Program-made: the position numbers and the translations under genes
Assembly (NCBI RefSeq): GCF_004402485.1
Contig: NZ_SOFG01000012.1
Location: 1-64,000 of the forward strand
From: Cryobacterium algoricola
Lineage (GTDB): Bacteria > Actinomycetota > Actinomycetes > Actinomycetales > Microbacteriaceae
Direction of reading: 5' to 3'
Length of the DNA: 64,000 nucleotides
Part shown: positions 36,854 through 44,924 of the stretch, one piece after another
Position numbering within the stretch: the first letter of the stretch is position 1
How the letters are laid out: every line of letters begins with the position of its first letter
The notes under the pieces: model-generated
The model's database searches: none
Seen by the model: the letters and a program-made list of their open reading frames with translations, nothing else
What the model was told of the DNA's origin: nothing

Positions 36854-39502
36854 GTGCAGGTCTCCAGAGCACGCGCCTCCCGATCCCCTGTGCGACGGGC
36901 GACCGCAGCGCTTGCCGTGGCTCTGGCGCTGGCACTTCCCCTGGCCCTGCCTGCCACGGCTGCACGCGCCGCCCCCACACCCTCGGCCACGGGCACGGCA
37001 ACGGCGACACCGGAACCTGCGCCGACGCCCCCCGTGACGGCGACGCCTGCACCCGCGGCGGACGGCGCTCCCGTCAGCGTCGAGCCGGCCACCGGAGCGT
37101 ACTTCGGTTCGATCCTCGACTGGAGCAGTGACAGCCCTGCCGAGCAGGCGTCCCGCCTCGGCTCCCCGAGCGCCTTCTACGAGCACTCCGTGTCGATGCC
37201 GATGTCGGGCGCCGACACGGGCTACAGCGCCCAATTCCTGCAGAAGACGAACGGTGCCGGTTCCCTCGCGTTACTCACCATCCGCCCGACGGTGCCGCTG
37301 CCGTCGATCGACGCGGATGCCGCAGCCCGGCTCGTCGACGGAATCGCGGCCGCGCGGGGCACCGGCACCGAACCGTTGTACCTGCGCTTCGCGCCTGACA
37401 TGAACAGCACCTGGGTGCCGTGGGGGCAGCAGCCCTCCGCATACCGCCAGGCCTTCGCGGCCGTTGCAGACGCCGTGCACCGCCGTCTGCCCGGCGCCGT
37501 GATGGTGTGGTCGCCGAACTGGGGCGGCGGGTATCCCTTCACCGGGACCCGGGCCGCAGATACCGACACGCTCCGCGAGCTCGACACCAACCGGGACGGC
37601 TCCGTCGACGGCGCCGACGACCCATACGCGCCCTACTTTCCCGGCGCCGTCGCCGACTGGGTCGGGCTCTCGGTCTATCACGACGACACCGCGGGCGGCG
37701 ATGCGCGCAACACCGTTCCGCGCGACGGCGAGCTGGTCGCCCGCCTCGGCTCCCCCGCCGCGGATGCCGCCGGCGCGGATTCCGCCGGCGGCGACGACTT
37801 CTTCGGCCGGTACTCGACGGCGACCGGCAAGCCCTTCCTCCTCGAGACCGCGGCGTTCTACAGCCCCTCGGCGGGCGGCCCCGGCGAACTCGCGGTCAAG
37901 CAGAACTGGTGGCGCCAGGTCTTCGCCGCCGTCGCCGACCCGCGGTACGCCACGCTCAAGGCCGTGCTCTGGCAGGACACCACGGCGACCCGTGCGGTCG
38001 TCGGCGGCACCTTCGTCGACTGGAGTGTGACGCTCGGCGACAGCACCAGGGCCGCCTTCGCTACCGACCGCGCCGCGAGCGACCTCACGCTCGGCCCGCT
38101 GTTCGCGCCGACGACGAACGAGGCCGGAGCATCCGCCACCGGCCCGGGGCTGACCATCGGCGGCTGGTGGGCCTGGCTCGTGGCCGCGCTCGTCGTCGTC
38201 GCGGTCACGGTACTGTTCGCGCTCGCGGTCGCCCGGCGTGGCCGGCCCGGCAGACCCAGCCGACCCGGCAGACCCGGCAGACCCGGCAGACCCGGCCGGT
38301 CGGCGCCGAGCTACGACGGCCCCGCGAACCGGGACCTGCGCATCGACCTGATGCGCGGCCTCGCGATCGTCTTCGTCGTGGTCAACCACATCGGCCTGGT
38401 CTCCCTGTTCCAGGAAATCACCCAGGAGGCCATCGGAATCGTCTCCGGCGCCGAGCTGTTCGTGCTGTTCGCCGGCGTCGTGCTCGGCATGGTCTACCGG
38501 CCCAGGATCGCCACGAGCGGTATCGGCGAGGTGGTCATCCGAACCGGCCGGCGCGCCTGGAAGCTGTACTACACCGCCCTCGGCGTGGTGATCCTGATCT
38601 TCGCGGTGAGCCGGCTGCCCTTCGTCAACGCCGACTACCTCACGACATTCACCGACGAGGGCACCGGGGCGCGCGGCAGTTCGGCATCAGGCCACGTCTA
38701 CGATCTCTACGCCAACGCCGGGCAGCTCCTGACCTACCCGGTGAACCCGCACATCCTCCTCGATCTGGCGCTCCTCCGACTCGGGCCGTGGCAGTTCAAC
38801 GTGATGGGCCTCTACGTCGTGCTGCTCCTCGTCTGCCCGCTCGTGCTGTGGGCGCTGTCGAAGCGGTGGTGGGTGCCGGTGCTCGCGCTCAGCTGGGGTG
38901 TGTACGCGTTCAACACGCTCGCGGGGGTGCGCCTGTTCCCCTCCGAGTTCGAGGACTCGTTCCCGCTGCTGACCTGGCAGGTGCTCTTCGTCACGGGAAT
39001 CGTTGCCGGGTACCACCGCCTGGCCCTGCTCCGCTGGTTCGCCTCGAGGTGGGGCCTCGTGGCCGCCGCAGTGATCGTGCTGCTCGCGACCGCGCTGATG
39101 CTGTTCTCCTGGAGCAACCCGTATCTCCCGAGCGCATACTCGGTTCGGCTCGGACTCGTGCCTGACGCGTTCTTCCGGTCGGTCTACGGCGCGTACTTCG
39201 GACGCACGAACCTCGAGCCCGGTCGCCTGCTCAACGTGATGCTCGTCGTCGTCAGCCTCTACGCCCTTGTCAGCGCATACTGGCGCCCGATCCGGCGGGC
39301 CATCGGCTGGTTCCTCATCCCGCTCGGGCAGGCGACCCTCTACGTCTTCATCATGCACGTGTTCTTCGCCCTGATCGCGGCCAACATCCCGGCGCTCCAG
39401 GACGGGAACGTGTTGCTGAACACCGGCGCATACGTCGTCATCCTCGCGCTGCTCTGGGTGATGGTCAGGACGAAATTCCTGTTCCGGATCGTGCCGCGAT
39501 GA
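36854..39502 (+). CDS. Secreted GH26-like domain fused to OpgC-type membrane acyltransferase
   Basis: 882 residues. Signal peptide (1-39), Pro/Thr linker (40-75), GH26-like domain (about 80-400), one membrane helix (437-460), an Arg/Gly/Pro linker encoded by 9-nt tandem repeats (38249-38293), then an OpgC-like acyltransferase with about ten helices (from 490, RDLRIDLMRGLAIVFVVVNH). In the GH26-like part the acid/base Glu is replaced: RFAPDMNSTW has Asp182. The putative nucleophile Glu331 (KPFLLETAAF) remains. An EF-hand-like loop DTNRDGSVDGAD lies at 244-255. OpgC succinylates periplasmic glucans; here I infer acylation of the polymer made by the GT2 next door, with the GH26-like part as a glycan-binding or weak hydrolytic domain. 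The start is GTG. Confidence 0.82.
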   Translation: MQVSRARASRSPVRRATAALAVALALALPLALPATAARAAPTPSATGTATATPEPAPTPPVTATPAPAADGAPVSVEPATGAYFGSILDWSSDSPAEQASRLGSPSAFYEHSVSMPMSGADTGYSAQFLQKTNGAGSLALLTIRPTVPLPSIDADAAARLVDGIAAARGTGTEPLYLRFAPDMNSTWVPWGQQPSAYRQAFAAVADAVHRRLPGAVMVWSPNWGGGYPFTGTRAADTDTLRELDTNRDGSVDGADDPYAPYFPGAVADWVGLSVYHDDTAGGDARNTVPRDGELVARLGSPAADAAGADSAGGDDFFGRYSTATGKPFLLETAAFYSPSAGGPGELAVKQNWWRQVFAAVADPRYATLKAVLWQDTTATRAVVGGTFVDWSVTLGDSTRAAFATDRAASDLTLGPLFAPTTNEAGASATGPGLTIGGWWAWLVAALVVVAVTVLFALAVARRGRPGRPSRPGRPGRPGRPGRSAPSYDGPANRDLRIDLMRGLAIVFVVVNHIGLVSLFQEITQEAIGIVSGAELFVLFAGVVLGMVYRPRIATSGIGEVVIRTGRRAWKLYYTALGVVILIFAVSRLPFVNADYLTTFTDEGTGARGSSASGHVYDLYANAGQLLTYPVNPHILLDLALLRLGPWQFNVMGLYVVLLLVCPLVLWALSKRWWVPVLALSWGVYAFNTLAGVRLFPSEFEDSFPLLTWQVLFVTGIVAGYHRLALLRWFASRWGLVAAAVIVLLATALMLFSWSNPYLPSAYSVRLGLVPDAFFRSVYGAYFGRTNLEPGRLLNVMLVVVSLYALVSAYWRPIRRAIGWFLIPLGQATLYVFIMHVFFALIAANIPALQDGNVLLNTGAYVVILALLWVMVRTKFLFRIVPR

Positions 39503-39515
39503 GAGGGGACCACTC

Positions 39516-41471
39516 ATGAGCCGGATGCTGACCCTGCGGATCGTGGTCGTGCTCACCCTCGCGCTCGGCATCAACTACGTGGCCTGGCGCTGGCTGTTCT
39601 CGCTCAACTGGGACGCGTGGTGGATTGCCGTGGCCCTCGTCGCCGCCGAAACGTACAGCCTGATCGACGTCACCCTCTTCGGCATGATGATGTGGCGCGC
39701 CTACACCCGGCCCGCGCCGCCTGCGCCGGCCGCGGACGCGACCGTCGACGTGCTCATCGCCACCTATAACGAGCCGATCGACCTCGTGATGACGACCGCA
39801 CTCGCCGCGCGGGAGATCACCTTCCCGCACCGCACCTGGGTGCTCGACGATGGCGCCCGGCCGGAGCTCGCGGCGGCAGCGGCAGCAGCGGGCATCGACT
39901 ACCTCTCCCGGGGAACCGAATGGATCGACCGGCCTCGCCACGCGAAGGCCGGAAACGTCAACAACGCGCTGATGGAGACTCAGGGCGAATTCCTGCTCAT
40001 CCTCGACGCCGACCAGATCCCCCGGCCGGAGATCCTCGACCACACCCTGGGCTATTTCACCGACGACAAGGTCGCACTCGTGCAGACCCCGCAGGTCTTC
40101 AGCAACGTCACGATCGAGGACCCGCTCGGCAGCCAGGCCCCCCTGTTTTACGGCCCGATCCAGCAGGGCAAGGACGGCTGGAACGCCGCCTTCTTCTGCG
40201 GATCGAATGCCGTGCTGCGGCGCGAGGCCCTCATGCACCTCGGCATTCTCGGGTACGTGCGCGAAGTGGAGAGTTCCGTGCGCACCGCGCTCCGCGACGC
40301 GAGCCGGGTGGTGCGGGGTGCCCGCCGGCATCCGGCCGCCCGCACGCCCGCGGTCGCGCACGCTCTCACGGAAGTCGCCGCCGCGATCCGGCAGGCGCGT
40401 GCCGCGATCCGCCACGACGAGCCGCTCGCAGAGGTCACGTTCGCGTTGCACGAGCGGGTGGATGCCGCAGCCGCGGGCATTGTGGTCGGCGAGGTGACCT
40501 CGCTCGCGGACGACCTGCGCGCGATCGGCGAGTTGGGCGGCGGACCGGAATCGCCGTACCTCCTCGACGTCGACGAGACGATCGCGAGGCTGGCGACCCG
40601 CGAGCTTTCACCGTTCAAGGCCCTCGAGGCCGTGCGCGCCGCCCTCGACACGATCGCGATCGACCGCGGCCACGAGGCCCAGCCGGTGATGCCGCTCGCC
40701 ACCATCTCGGTCACCGAGGACATGGCCACGTCGATGCGGCTGCACGGCCTCGGCTGGAAGAGCGTCTACCACAACGAGCTCCTCGCGGACGGGCTCGCCC
40801 CCGAGGACGTCGGTACGATGCTCACGCAGCGGCTGCGCTGGGGCCAGGGCACCATGCAGGTCTTCCTGCGGGAGAACCCATTGCTGCAGTGGAAGATGAG
40901 CGTGCCGCAGCGCCTGATGTACTTCGCCACGATGTGGAGCTACCTCTCCGGGTATGCGGCGGTCGTCTACTTCGCGGCGCCCATCGTGTTCCTCGTCTTC
41001 GGGATCCTGCCGGTGTCCACCAACGCCTGGGACTTCTTCCTGCGGTTCATCCCGTTCATGGTCGCCAACCAGCTCCTGTTCTTCGTCGCCGCGCGCGGCA
41101 TCCCCACCTGGCGGGGCCAGCAGTACAGCCTCGCCCTGTTCCCGGTGTGGATCGAGGCCTGCACCACCGCCTTCAACAACGTCGTGCTCGGCATTCCGCT
41201 CAACTTCGCCGTCACGCCGAAGACCAGGCAGGCCCACACCGGACCGCAGTGGCATCTGATCAAGCCACAGCTCACGGTGATGGTGCTGCTCGTCGTCGCG
41301 ATCATCGTCGGCTGTGTGCGCCTGTTCGTCAACGGCGCCGAACCGATCGGCACCGGGGTCAACATCTTCTGGGCCGTCTACGACCTTGTCGTCCTGAGCG
41401 TGTTGTTCAAGGCGGCCACCTATCGAGGCTTCACCCCTGAGGCCGCAGAAGAGGAGCACCCAGACCAATGA
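39516..41471 (+). CDS. Cellulose-synthase-like processive glycosyltransferase (GT2)
   Basis: 651 residues. Two N-terminal helices, a cytosolic GT2 domain with the processive D,D,D,QxxRW set (DDG 111-113, DAD 164-166, TED 400-402, QRLRW 438-442), then about five C-terminal helices. It lacks the C-terminal PilZ domain by which BcsA senses c-di-GMP. About 148 residues (about 245-392), Ala/Arg-rich and probably helical, are inserted between the GSNAVLRREAL segment and TED, where BcsA has only a short connection. It starts 13 nt after the acyltransferase gene and overlaps the STAS gene by 4 nt. It should polymerise and extrude a beta-linked glycan; the sugar is unknown. Confidence 0.88.
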   Translation: MSRMLTLRIVVVLTLALGINYVAWRWLFSLNWDAWWIAVALVAAETYSLIDVTLFGMMMWRAYTRPAPPAPAADATVDVLIATYNEPIDLVMTTALAAREITFPHRTWVLDDGARPELAAAAAAAGIDYLSRGTEWIDRPRHAKAGNVNNALMETQGEFLLILDADQIPRPEILDHTLGYFTDDKVALVQTPQVFSNVTIEDPLGSQAPLFYGPIQQGKDGWNAAFFCGSNAVLRREALMHLGILGYVREVESSVRTALRDASRVVRGARRHPAARTPAVAHALTEVAAAIRQARAAIRHDEPLAEVTFALHERVDAAAAGIVVGEVTSLADDLRAIGELGGGPESPYLLDVDETIARLATRELSPFKALEAVRAALDTIAIDRGHEAQPVMPLATISVTEDMATSMRLHGLGWKSVYHNELLADGLAPEDVGTMLTQRLRWGQGTMQVFLRENPLLQWKMSVPQRLMYFATMWSYLSGYAAVVYFAAPIVFLVFGILPVSTNAWDFFLRFIPFMVANQLLFFVAARGIPTWRGQQYSLALFPVWIEACTTAFNNVVLGIPLNFAVTPKTRQAHTGPQWHLIKPQLTVMVLLVVAIIVGCVRLFVNGAEPIGTGVNIFWAVYDLVVLSVLFKAATYRGFTPEAAEEEHPDQ

Positions 41472-41800
41472 ATTTCCGGACTGAAACGATAGCCGGCGAC
41501 GTGGCGGCCATTCGCGCGGACGGCCGACTCAACATGGTCTCCGCACCGCTGTTGCGGCAGGTGGTGTCCGACGCGATCACCGCGGGGAGCGTGCGGATCG
41601 TCGTCGACCTGAGTGGGGTCGATTTCATGGATTCGTCCGGGCTCGGAGCCCTGATCGGCGGACTGAAGCTCGCCAGGCAGGCCGGTGGGGATCTCCGCAT
41701 CGCCGGCGCGACGCCGCAGGTCGCGCTCGTCTTCGAACTGACCCATCTCGACCGCATCCTGCAGAACCACGCGACCGCCGAGACCGCCTACCGTGACTGA
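41468..41800 (+). CDS. STAS-domain anti-anti-sigma factor (SpoIIAA/RsbV-like)
   Basis: 110 residues, one STAS domain. The phosphorylatable serine site is in DFMDSSGLGALIGG. Such proteins, when unphosphorylated, bind and neutralise an RsbW-type kinase. The ATG overlaps the GT2 stop (ATGA), so synthesis is tied to that of the glycosyltransferase. It overlaps the HATPase gene by 8 nt. A phosphatase and a cognate sigma factor are not nearby. Confidence 0.92.
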   Translation: MNFRTETIAGDVAAIRADGRLNMVSAPLLRQVVSDAITAGSVRIVVDLSGVDFMDSSGLGALIGGLKLARQAGGDLRIAGATPQVALVFELTHLDRILQNHATAETAYRD

Positions 41801-42209
41801 CTTCGACCCGACCCTGGCGCTCAGCACCCCGCCCGACGACATCGACACCGTGCAGGACTTCGTGCAGCGCGTGCTCGAGCCCCACACCGACATCGTCGGC
41901 ATCGACCGAATCTCGTTCGAAACCGCGCTCGTCGAGCTGGCGTCCAACGTCATCCAGCACGCCGCCGCGGGAACCGGCATCACGTGCGTGCTGTCGATCC
42001 ACGCCGACGACCACGAGCTCAGTGCCCGGATCAGCGACTCCGGGGCGGCAGGGGCGGTCATCCTCAGCGCACCTTCGTTCCCGGACGACCTCGCGGAGTC
42101 GGGCAGGGGGCTCGCGCTCATCGAGATGCTCGTCGACTCCGTGCACTTCGAACGGGTCGCCGGCCGCAACGTCTGGACGATCTCCCGCGCCCGGCATCCG
42201 CTGCCCTGA
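41793..42209 (+). CDS. RsbW-like anti-sigma factor / serine kinase (HATPase)
   Basis: 138 residues with a GHKL ATPase fold: N-box in ETALVELASNVIQHA, G1 in ARISDSG, G2 in ESGRGLALIEML. These proteins phosphorylate their STAS partner and bind a sigma factor or another target. It is the last gene of the polysaccharide operon, and converges on a minus-strand gene 27 nt away with a weak hairpin between. Confidence 0.9.
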   Translation: MTDFDPTLALSTPPDDIDTVQDFVQRVLEPHTDIVGIDRISFETALVELASNVIQHAAAGTGITCVLSIHADDHELSARISDSGAAGAVILSAPSFPDDLAESGRGLALIEMLVDSVHFERVAGRNVWTISRARHPLP

Positions 42210-42236
42210 CGACTTCGACGGAGTTGTCGGGGAGGG

Positions 42237-42680
42237 TCAGGCGGCGGCGCGCTCGAGGGTGATCGCGGTGCGGATGGCGCCGCGGGCGCGTTTCCGGTCG
42301 CCGGCGGCGTCGTACGCGAGGCCCAGCCGGAACCAGGCCTTCCAGTCCTCCGGTGCCGCGTCGACCGCGTCCCGGTACTGCGGGAAGTCCGCGTCGGCCG
42401 CGTCCCTGACCGGGCGCCCGCTCGCGCGGATCGGCAGGGTCTCGACGGGAAGCTCGCCGCTCGCTTCGAGCAGGCGTACGAGCCGGGCCGAGCGCGTGCC
42501 GAAGGTGAGCTCGAGCACGAGCGCCCAGACCCCGATCACGGGCAGGATGAGCAGGGCGACGCCGATCGCGATGCCGACCGGCTCGCCGCTCTGCAGGAAG
42601 AGCAGCGCACGCCAGCCGACGAGCACCAGGTAGAACGCGAGCAGGATCGCCATCACGCCGGCGCCGATGCGGCCTTTCAT
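42237..42680 (-). CDS. Small membrane protein with TPR-like C-terminus
   Basis: 147 residues. Two membrane helices (about 8-27 and 35-60) are followed by a cytosolic segment ending in a single TPR-like helix pair (DWKAWFRLGLAYDAAGDRKRARGAIRTAI). I do not recognise a named family with certainty. It overlaps the stop of dapB by 4 nt, so it is co-transcribed with dapB. Confidence 0.75.
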   Translation of the reverse strand: MKGRIGAGVMAILLAFYLVLVGWRALLFLQSGEPVGIAIGVALLILPVIGVWALVLELTFGTRSARLVRLLEASGELPVETLPIRASGRPVRDAADADFPQYRDAVDAAPEDWKAWFRLGLAYDAAGDRKRARGAIRTAITLERAAA

Positions 42681-43513
42681 TCGAAGACCTCGGAGTCGGC
42701 GTCGATCTCGGGGATGCTGTCGAAGTCGTTCGGCTCCGCCGCGACCGCGACGATGGCGGCCGGCGGGGTGGGGGGCGTGCCGAGGCCGAGGTCGACGACC
42801 TGGTCGAGGCCCACGGTCACGCCGACGGCGGTTCGGGTCGCGTCAAGGGCGAGCAGGATGCCGCGCTTGTACGCGTTGGCGGAGAGGGTGTTGTGGGAGA
42901 TCGTGACGGTTTCCCCCGCTCCGCCGAAGATGACGTCCTGCCGGGCGAGCACGCCGTCGAGGCGCAGGCTGTGCACGGGCACGCTCGACACCTGCTGGCC
43001 GCGGGCGCGCTGGTCGTTGTGCGGTGCTGAGACCGGGCCGAGCTCCGTGCGTGCGAGACCGATGAGTTCGGCGGTGCGGACCGCCGTCCCCGAGGGAGAG
43101 TCGACTTTGGCGGCCTGGTGCGTCTCGACGATCTCGATCGAGTCGAAGAGCCGGGCGAGCATTGCCGAGACGGCGGTCGCGACCACGGAACCGATCGAGA
43201 AGTTCGGCACGATCACGACGCCGGTGTCCTCCCGGCCGCGGATCCGTCGCTCGAGCGTCGTGATGCGCGCCTGGGACCAGCCGGAGGTGCCGACGAGCAC
43301 CCGGATGCCGTTGTCCACGGCGAAGTCGACCACGCTCTGGCTCACGCCGGGCAGGGTGACGTCGACGACGACATCCGCCCCGAGCATGTCGGAGAGCGGG
43401 CTGCGCGAGTCGAGGCCGGCATGCAGCCGGTATCCCTCGCTCTGGTCGACGAGCTCGCTGATCAGACGGCCCATCGTGCCCGTAACGCCGACGATGGCCA
43501 CCCGTGTTGTCAT
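42677..43513 (-). CDS. dapB: 4-hydroxy-tetrahydrodipicolinate reductase DapB
   Basis: 278 residues. NAD(P)-dependent second step of the DAP pathway. The dinucleotide-binding loop is GVTGTMGRLI, and the catalytic site is in ETHQAAKVDSPSGTA, with FGGAGETVTISHNT near the C-terminus. TAGATT lies exactly 6 nt before the ATG with no ribosome site. About 30 C-terminal residues (PPTPPAAIVAVAAEPND onwards) are additional to the usual enzyme. Confidence 0.95.
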   Translation of the reverse strand: MTTRVAIVGVTGTMGRLISELVDQSEGYRLHAGLDSRSPLSDMLGADVVVDVTLPGVSQSVVDFAVDNGIRVLVGTSGWSQARITTLERRIRGREDTGVVIVPNFSIGSVVATAVSAMLARLFDSIEIVETHQAAKVDSPSGTAVRTAELIGLARTELGPVSAPHNDQRARGQQVSSVPVHSLRLDGVLARQDVIFGGAGETVTISHNTLSANAYKRGILLALDATRTAVGVTVGLDQVVDLGLGTPPTPPAAIVAVAAEPNDFDSIPEIDADSEVFE

Positions 43514-43519
43514 ACGACC

Positions 43520-43525
43520 AATCTA
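43520..43525 (-). promoter_or_regulatory. Candidate leaderless -10 box of dapB
   Basis: TAGATT on the minus strand, 6 nt before the dapB ATG, no Shine-Dalgarno sequence. Confidence 0.55.
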
Positions 43526-43537
43526 GCAACTGGCCGT

Positions 43538-43568
43538 CCGGCAGACCGGCAGTCCGACATTCCGGCAG
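43538..43568. repeat. Short CCGGCAG repeats between dapB and GNAT gene
   Basis: CCGGCAG occurs at 43538, 43546 and 43562 in the 125-nt divergent region. It may be only local slippage, or operator half-sites shared by the two promoters. Confidence 0.4.
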
Positions 43569-43626
43569 TCCGGAATCCCGGCCCCGCGCGACGCGGCGGA
43601 AACTGGGCGCGGAGACCTCCCCGACG

Positions 43627-43632
43627 TAGCCT
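43627..43632 (+). promoter_or_regulatory. Candidate leaderless -10 box of the GNAT gene
   Basis: TAGCCT, 6 nt before the ATG at 43639; same hexamer and spacing as dapA and gpx. Confidence 0.55.
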
Positions 43633-43638
43633 TGTGTC

Positions 43639-44157
43639 ATGCCAGAGTCCCCGACAGCACCCGGTCCCGTCTTCCGCGAGGTCTCCGTGACGGATGCCGG
43701 TTCCCTCGCCCTCCTGACGGCCTACTTCAGCGATCGGCAGTCGAGCTTTCCCGTCGAGCAGGGTGCCTACCGCACGACCTTCCCGGTGGCCGGGGACTTC
43801 CTGCCGCCGCACGGTGTCTTCCTGCTCGTCGGTGAGCCGAGCGGCACCCCGGAGCAGGCCTGGGTCGGGTGCGGCGGCATCCGTCGGATCGGGGGCACCG
43901 TCGAAGGCGCCCGCTACGAGGTCAAGCACCTCTGGTTGCAGCCGGGAACCCGCGGGAGGGGCTGGGGCCGGGCGCTGCTCGCCGAACTCGAGCGGCGGGC
44001 GCGAGCGTTCGGGGCCGTCGAGCTCGTGCTCGACACGAACGCGAGCCTGCGGGCCGCCGGTGCGCTCTACCGGAGCGCGGGCTTCGAGGACTGCCCGCCG
44101 TACAACGACAACCCGAACGCGACCAACTGGTACCGGAAGAGCCTCGCTCGCGACTAA
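43639..44157 (+). CDS. GNAT-family N-acetyltransferase
   Basis: 172 residues. The acetyl-CoA-binding motif A (GTRGRGWGRALLAELERRA) and the following VLDTNASLRAAGALYRSAGFEDC segment define the GNAT fold. The acceptor cannot be told. The gene is divergent from dapB and converges on the histidine phosphatase gene with a 95-nt repeat-bearing gap. Confidence 0.9.
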   Translation: MPESPTAPGPVFREVSVTDAGSLALLTAYFSDRQSSFPVEQGAYRTTFPVAGDFLPPHGVFLLVGEPSGTPEQAWVGCGGIRRIGGTVEGARYEVKHLWLQPGTRGRGWGRALLAELERRARAFGAVELVLDTNASLRAAGALYRSAGFEDCPPYNDNPNATNWYRKSLARD

Positions 44158-44238
44158 TGCCGGGCCACCTTCGCTCGTGGCGGTAACGCACGCACGTGCG
44201 AGTTCACGAATGCTCGTGCCGGGCTACCTACGCTCGTG
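44158..44238. repeat. 22-nt direct repeat at a converging gene end
   Basis: Copies at 44158-44179 and 44217-44238 (pattern TGCCGGGC-ACCT-CGCTCGTG) differ at two positions. The short element GCTCGTG recurs between and after them. The block fills the gap between the GNAT stop and the histidine phosphatase stop. Confidence 0.75.
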
Positions 44239-44252
44239 CGCGTTCTCGCTCG

Positions 44253-44855
44253 CTAGTACAGCAGCGGGTCCGGCAGTCCGGTGCGCATCTCGACCGGCAG
44301 GTGCCCGGTGTCGTTATGGGTGACGAGCGTCCAGGGGCGACCCGGCTTCTGCAGCATCACGGTGAGGCCGCAGTTGGCCTGGTTGATGCTGATCCAGCGC
44401 CAGTCCGGGGCCCCCAGCACCGCTCGCACGAACCAACCGATGACGAAGTTGTGCGTGATCAGCAGTTCGTGGCGTTCGCCCCTGCGGGGCTGCAGGAACT
44501 CGGCGACGGCGTCGTCCATCTGGGCGCGGCCGGCCTCGATCTCCTCCTCGGTGACCGCCCCGAAGAATGGGGCGTATGCGGCGGGCGTCTCCGGCGCCAT
44601 CCCGGTCGGGATGCAGTCGAACAGCAGCGGGGAGGGGACCGGGGTGAGCGAGGGCAGCCGCCCCGCGATGATCTCCGCGGTCTCGGCCGCGCGCTGCAGG
44701 GGCGAATGCCAGGCATCGGTGAACGGTACGCCCCCGAGGCGTTCCGCGATCAGCTGCGCCTGCCGTTTGCCGCGCGCCGAGAGCGGCCCGTCGGGCAGGC
44801 CGTGTTCGGCATCCTGTTGCTCGCCGTGGCGAACCAGGTAGATGTAGTGGGGCAA
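44253..44855 (-). CDS. Histidine phosphatase family protein
   Basis: 200 residues of the phosphoglycerate-mutase superfamily branch 2H. The catalytic histidine is in YLVRHGEQQ, with the second catalytic region near LLITHNFVIGWFV and an acid residue in the middle. The substrate is unknown; many members are general phosphatases. Length and motifs are normal. Confidence 0.9.
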   Translation of the reverse strand: MPHYIYLVRHGEQQDAEHGLPDGPLSARGKRQAQLIAERLGGVPFTDAWHSPLQRAAETAEIIAGRLPSLTPVPSPLLFDCIPTGMAPETPAAYAPFFGAVTEEEIEAGRAQMDDAVAEFLQPRRGERHELLITHNFVIGWFVRAVLGAPDWRWISINQANCGLTVMLQKPGRPWTLVTHNDTGHLPVEMRTGLPDPLLY

Positions 44856-44924
44856 CGGGATCTCTTTCGGTTCGGGGCGTTCGGCCGGACGGCCGGGCGG
44901 TACAGGGCCAGGCGGCCCGTGGGG

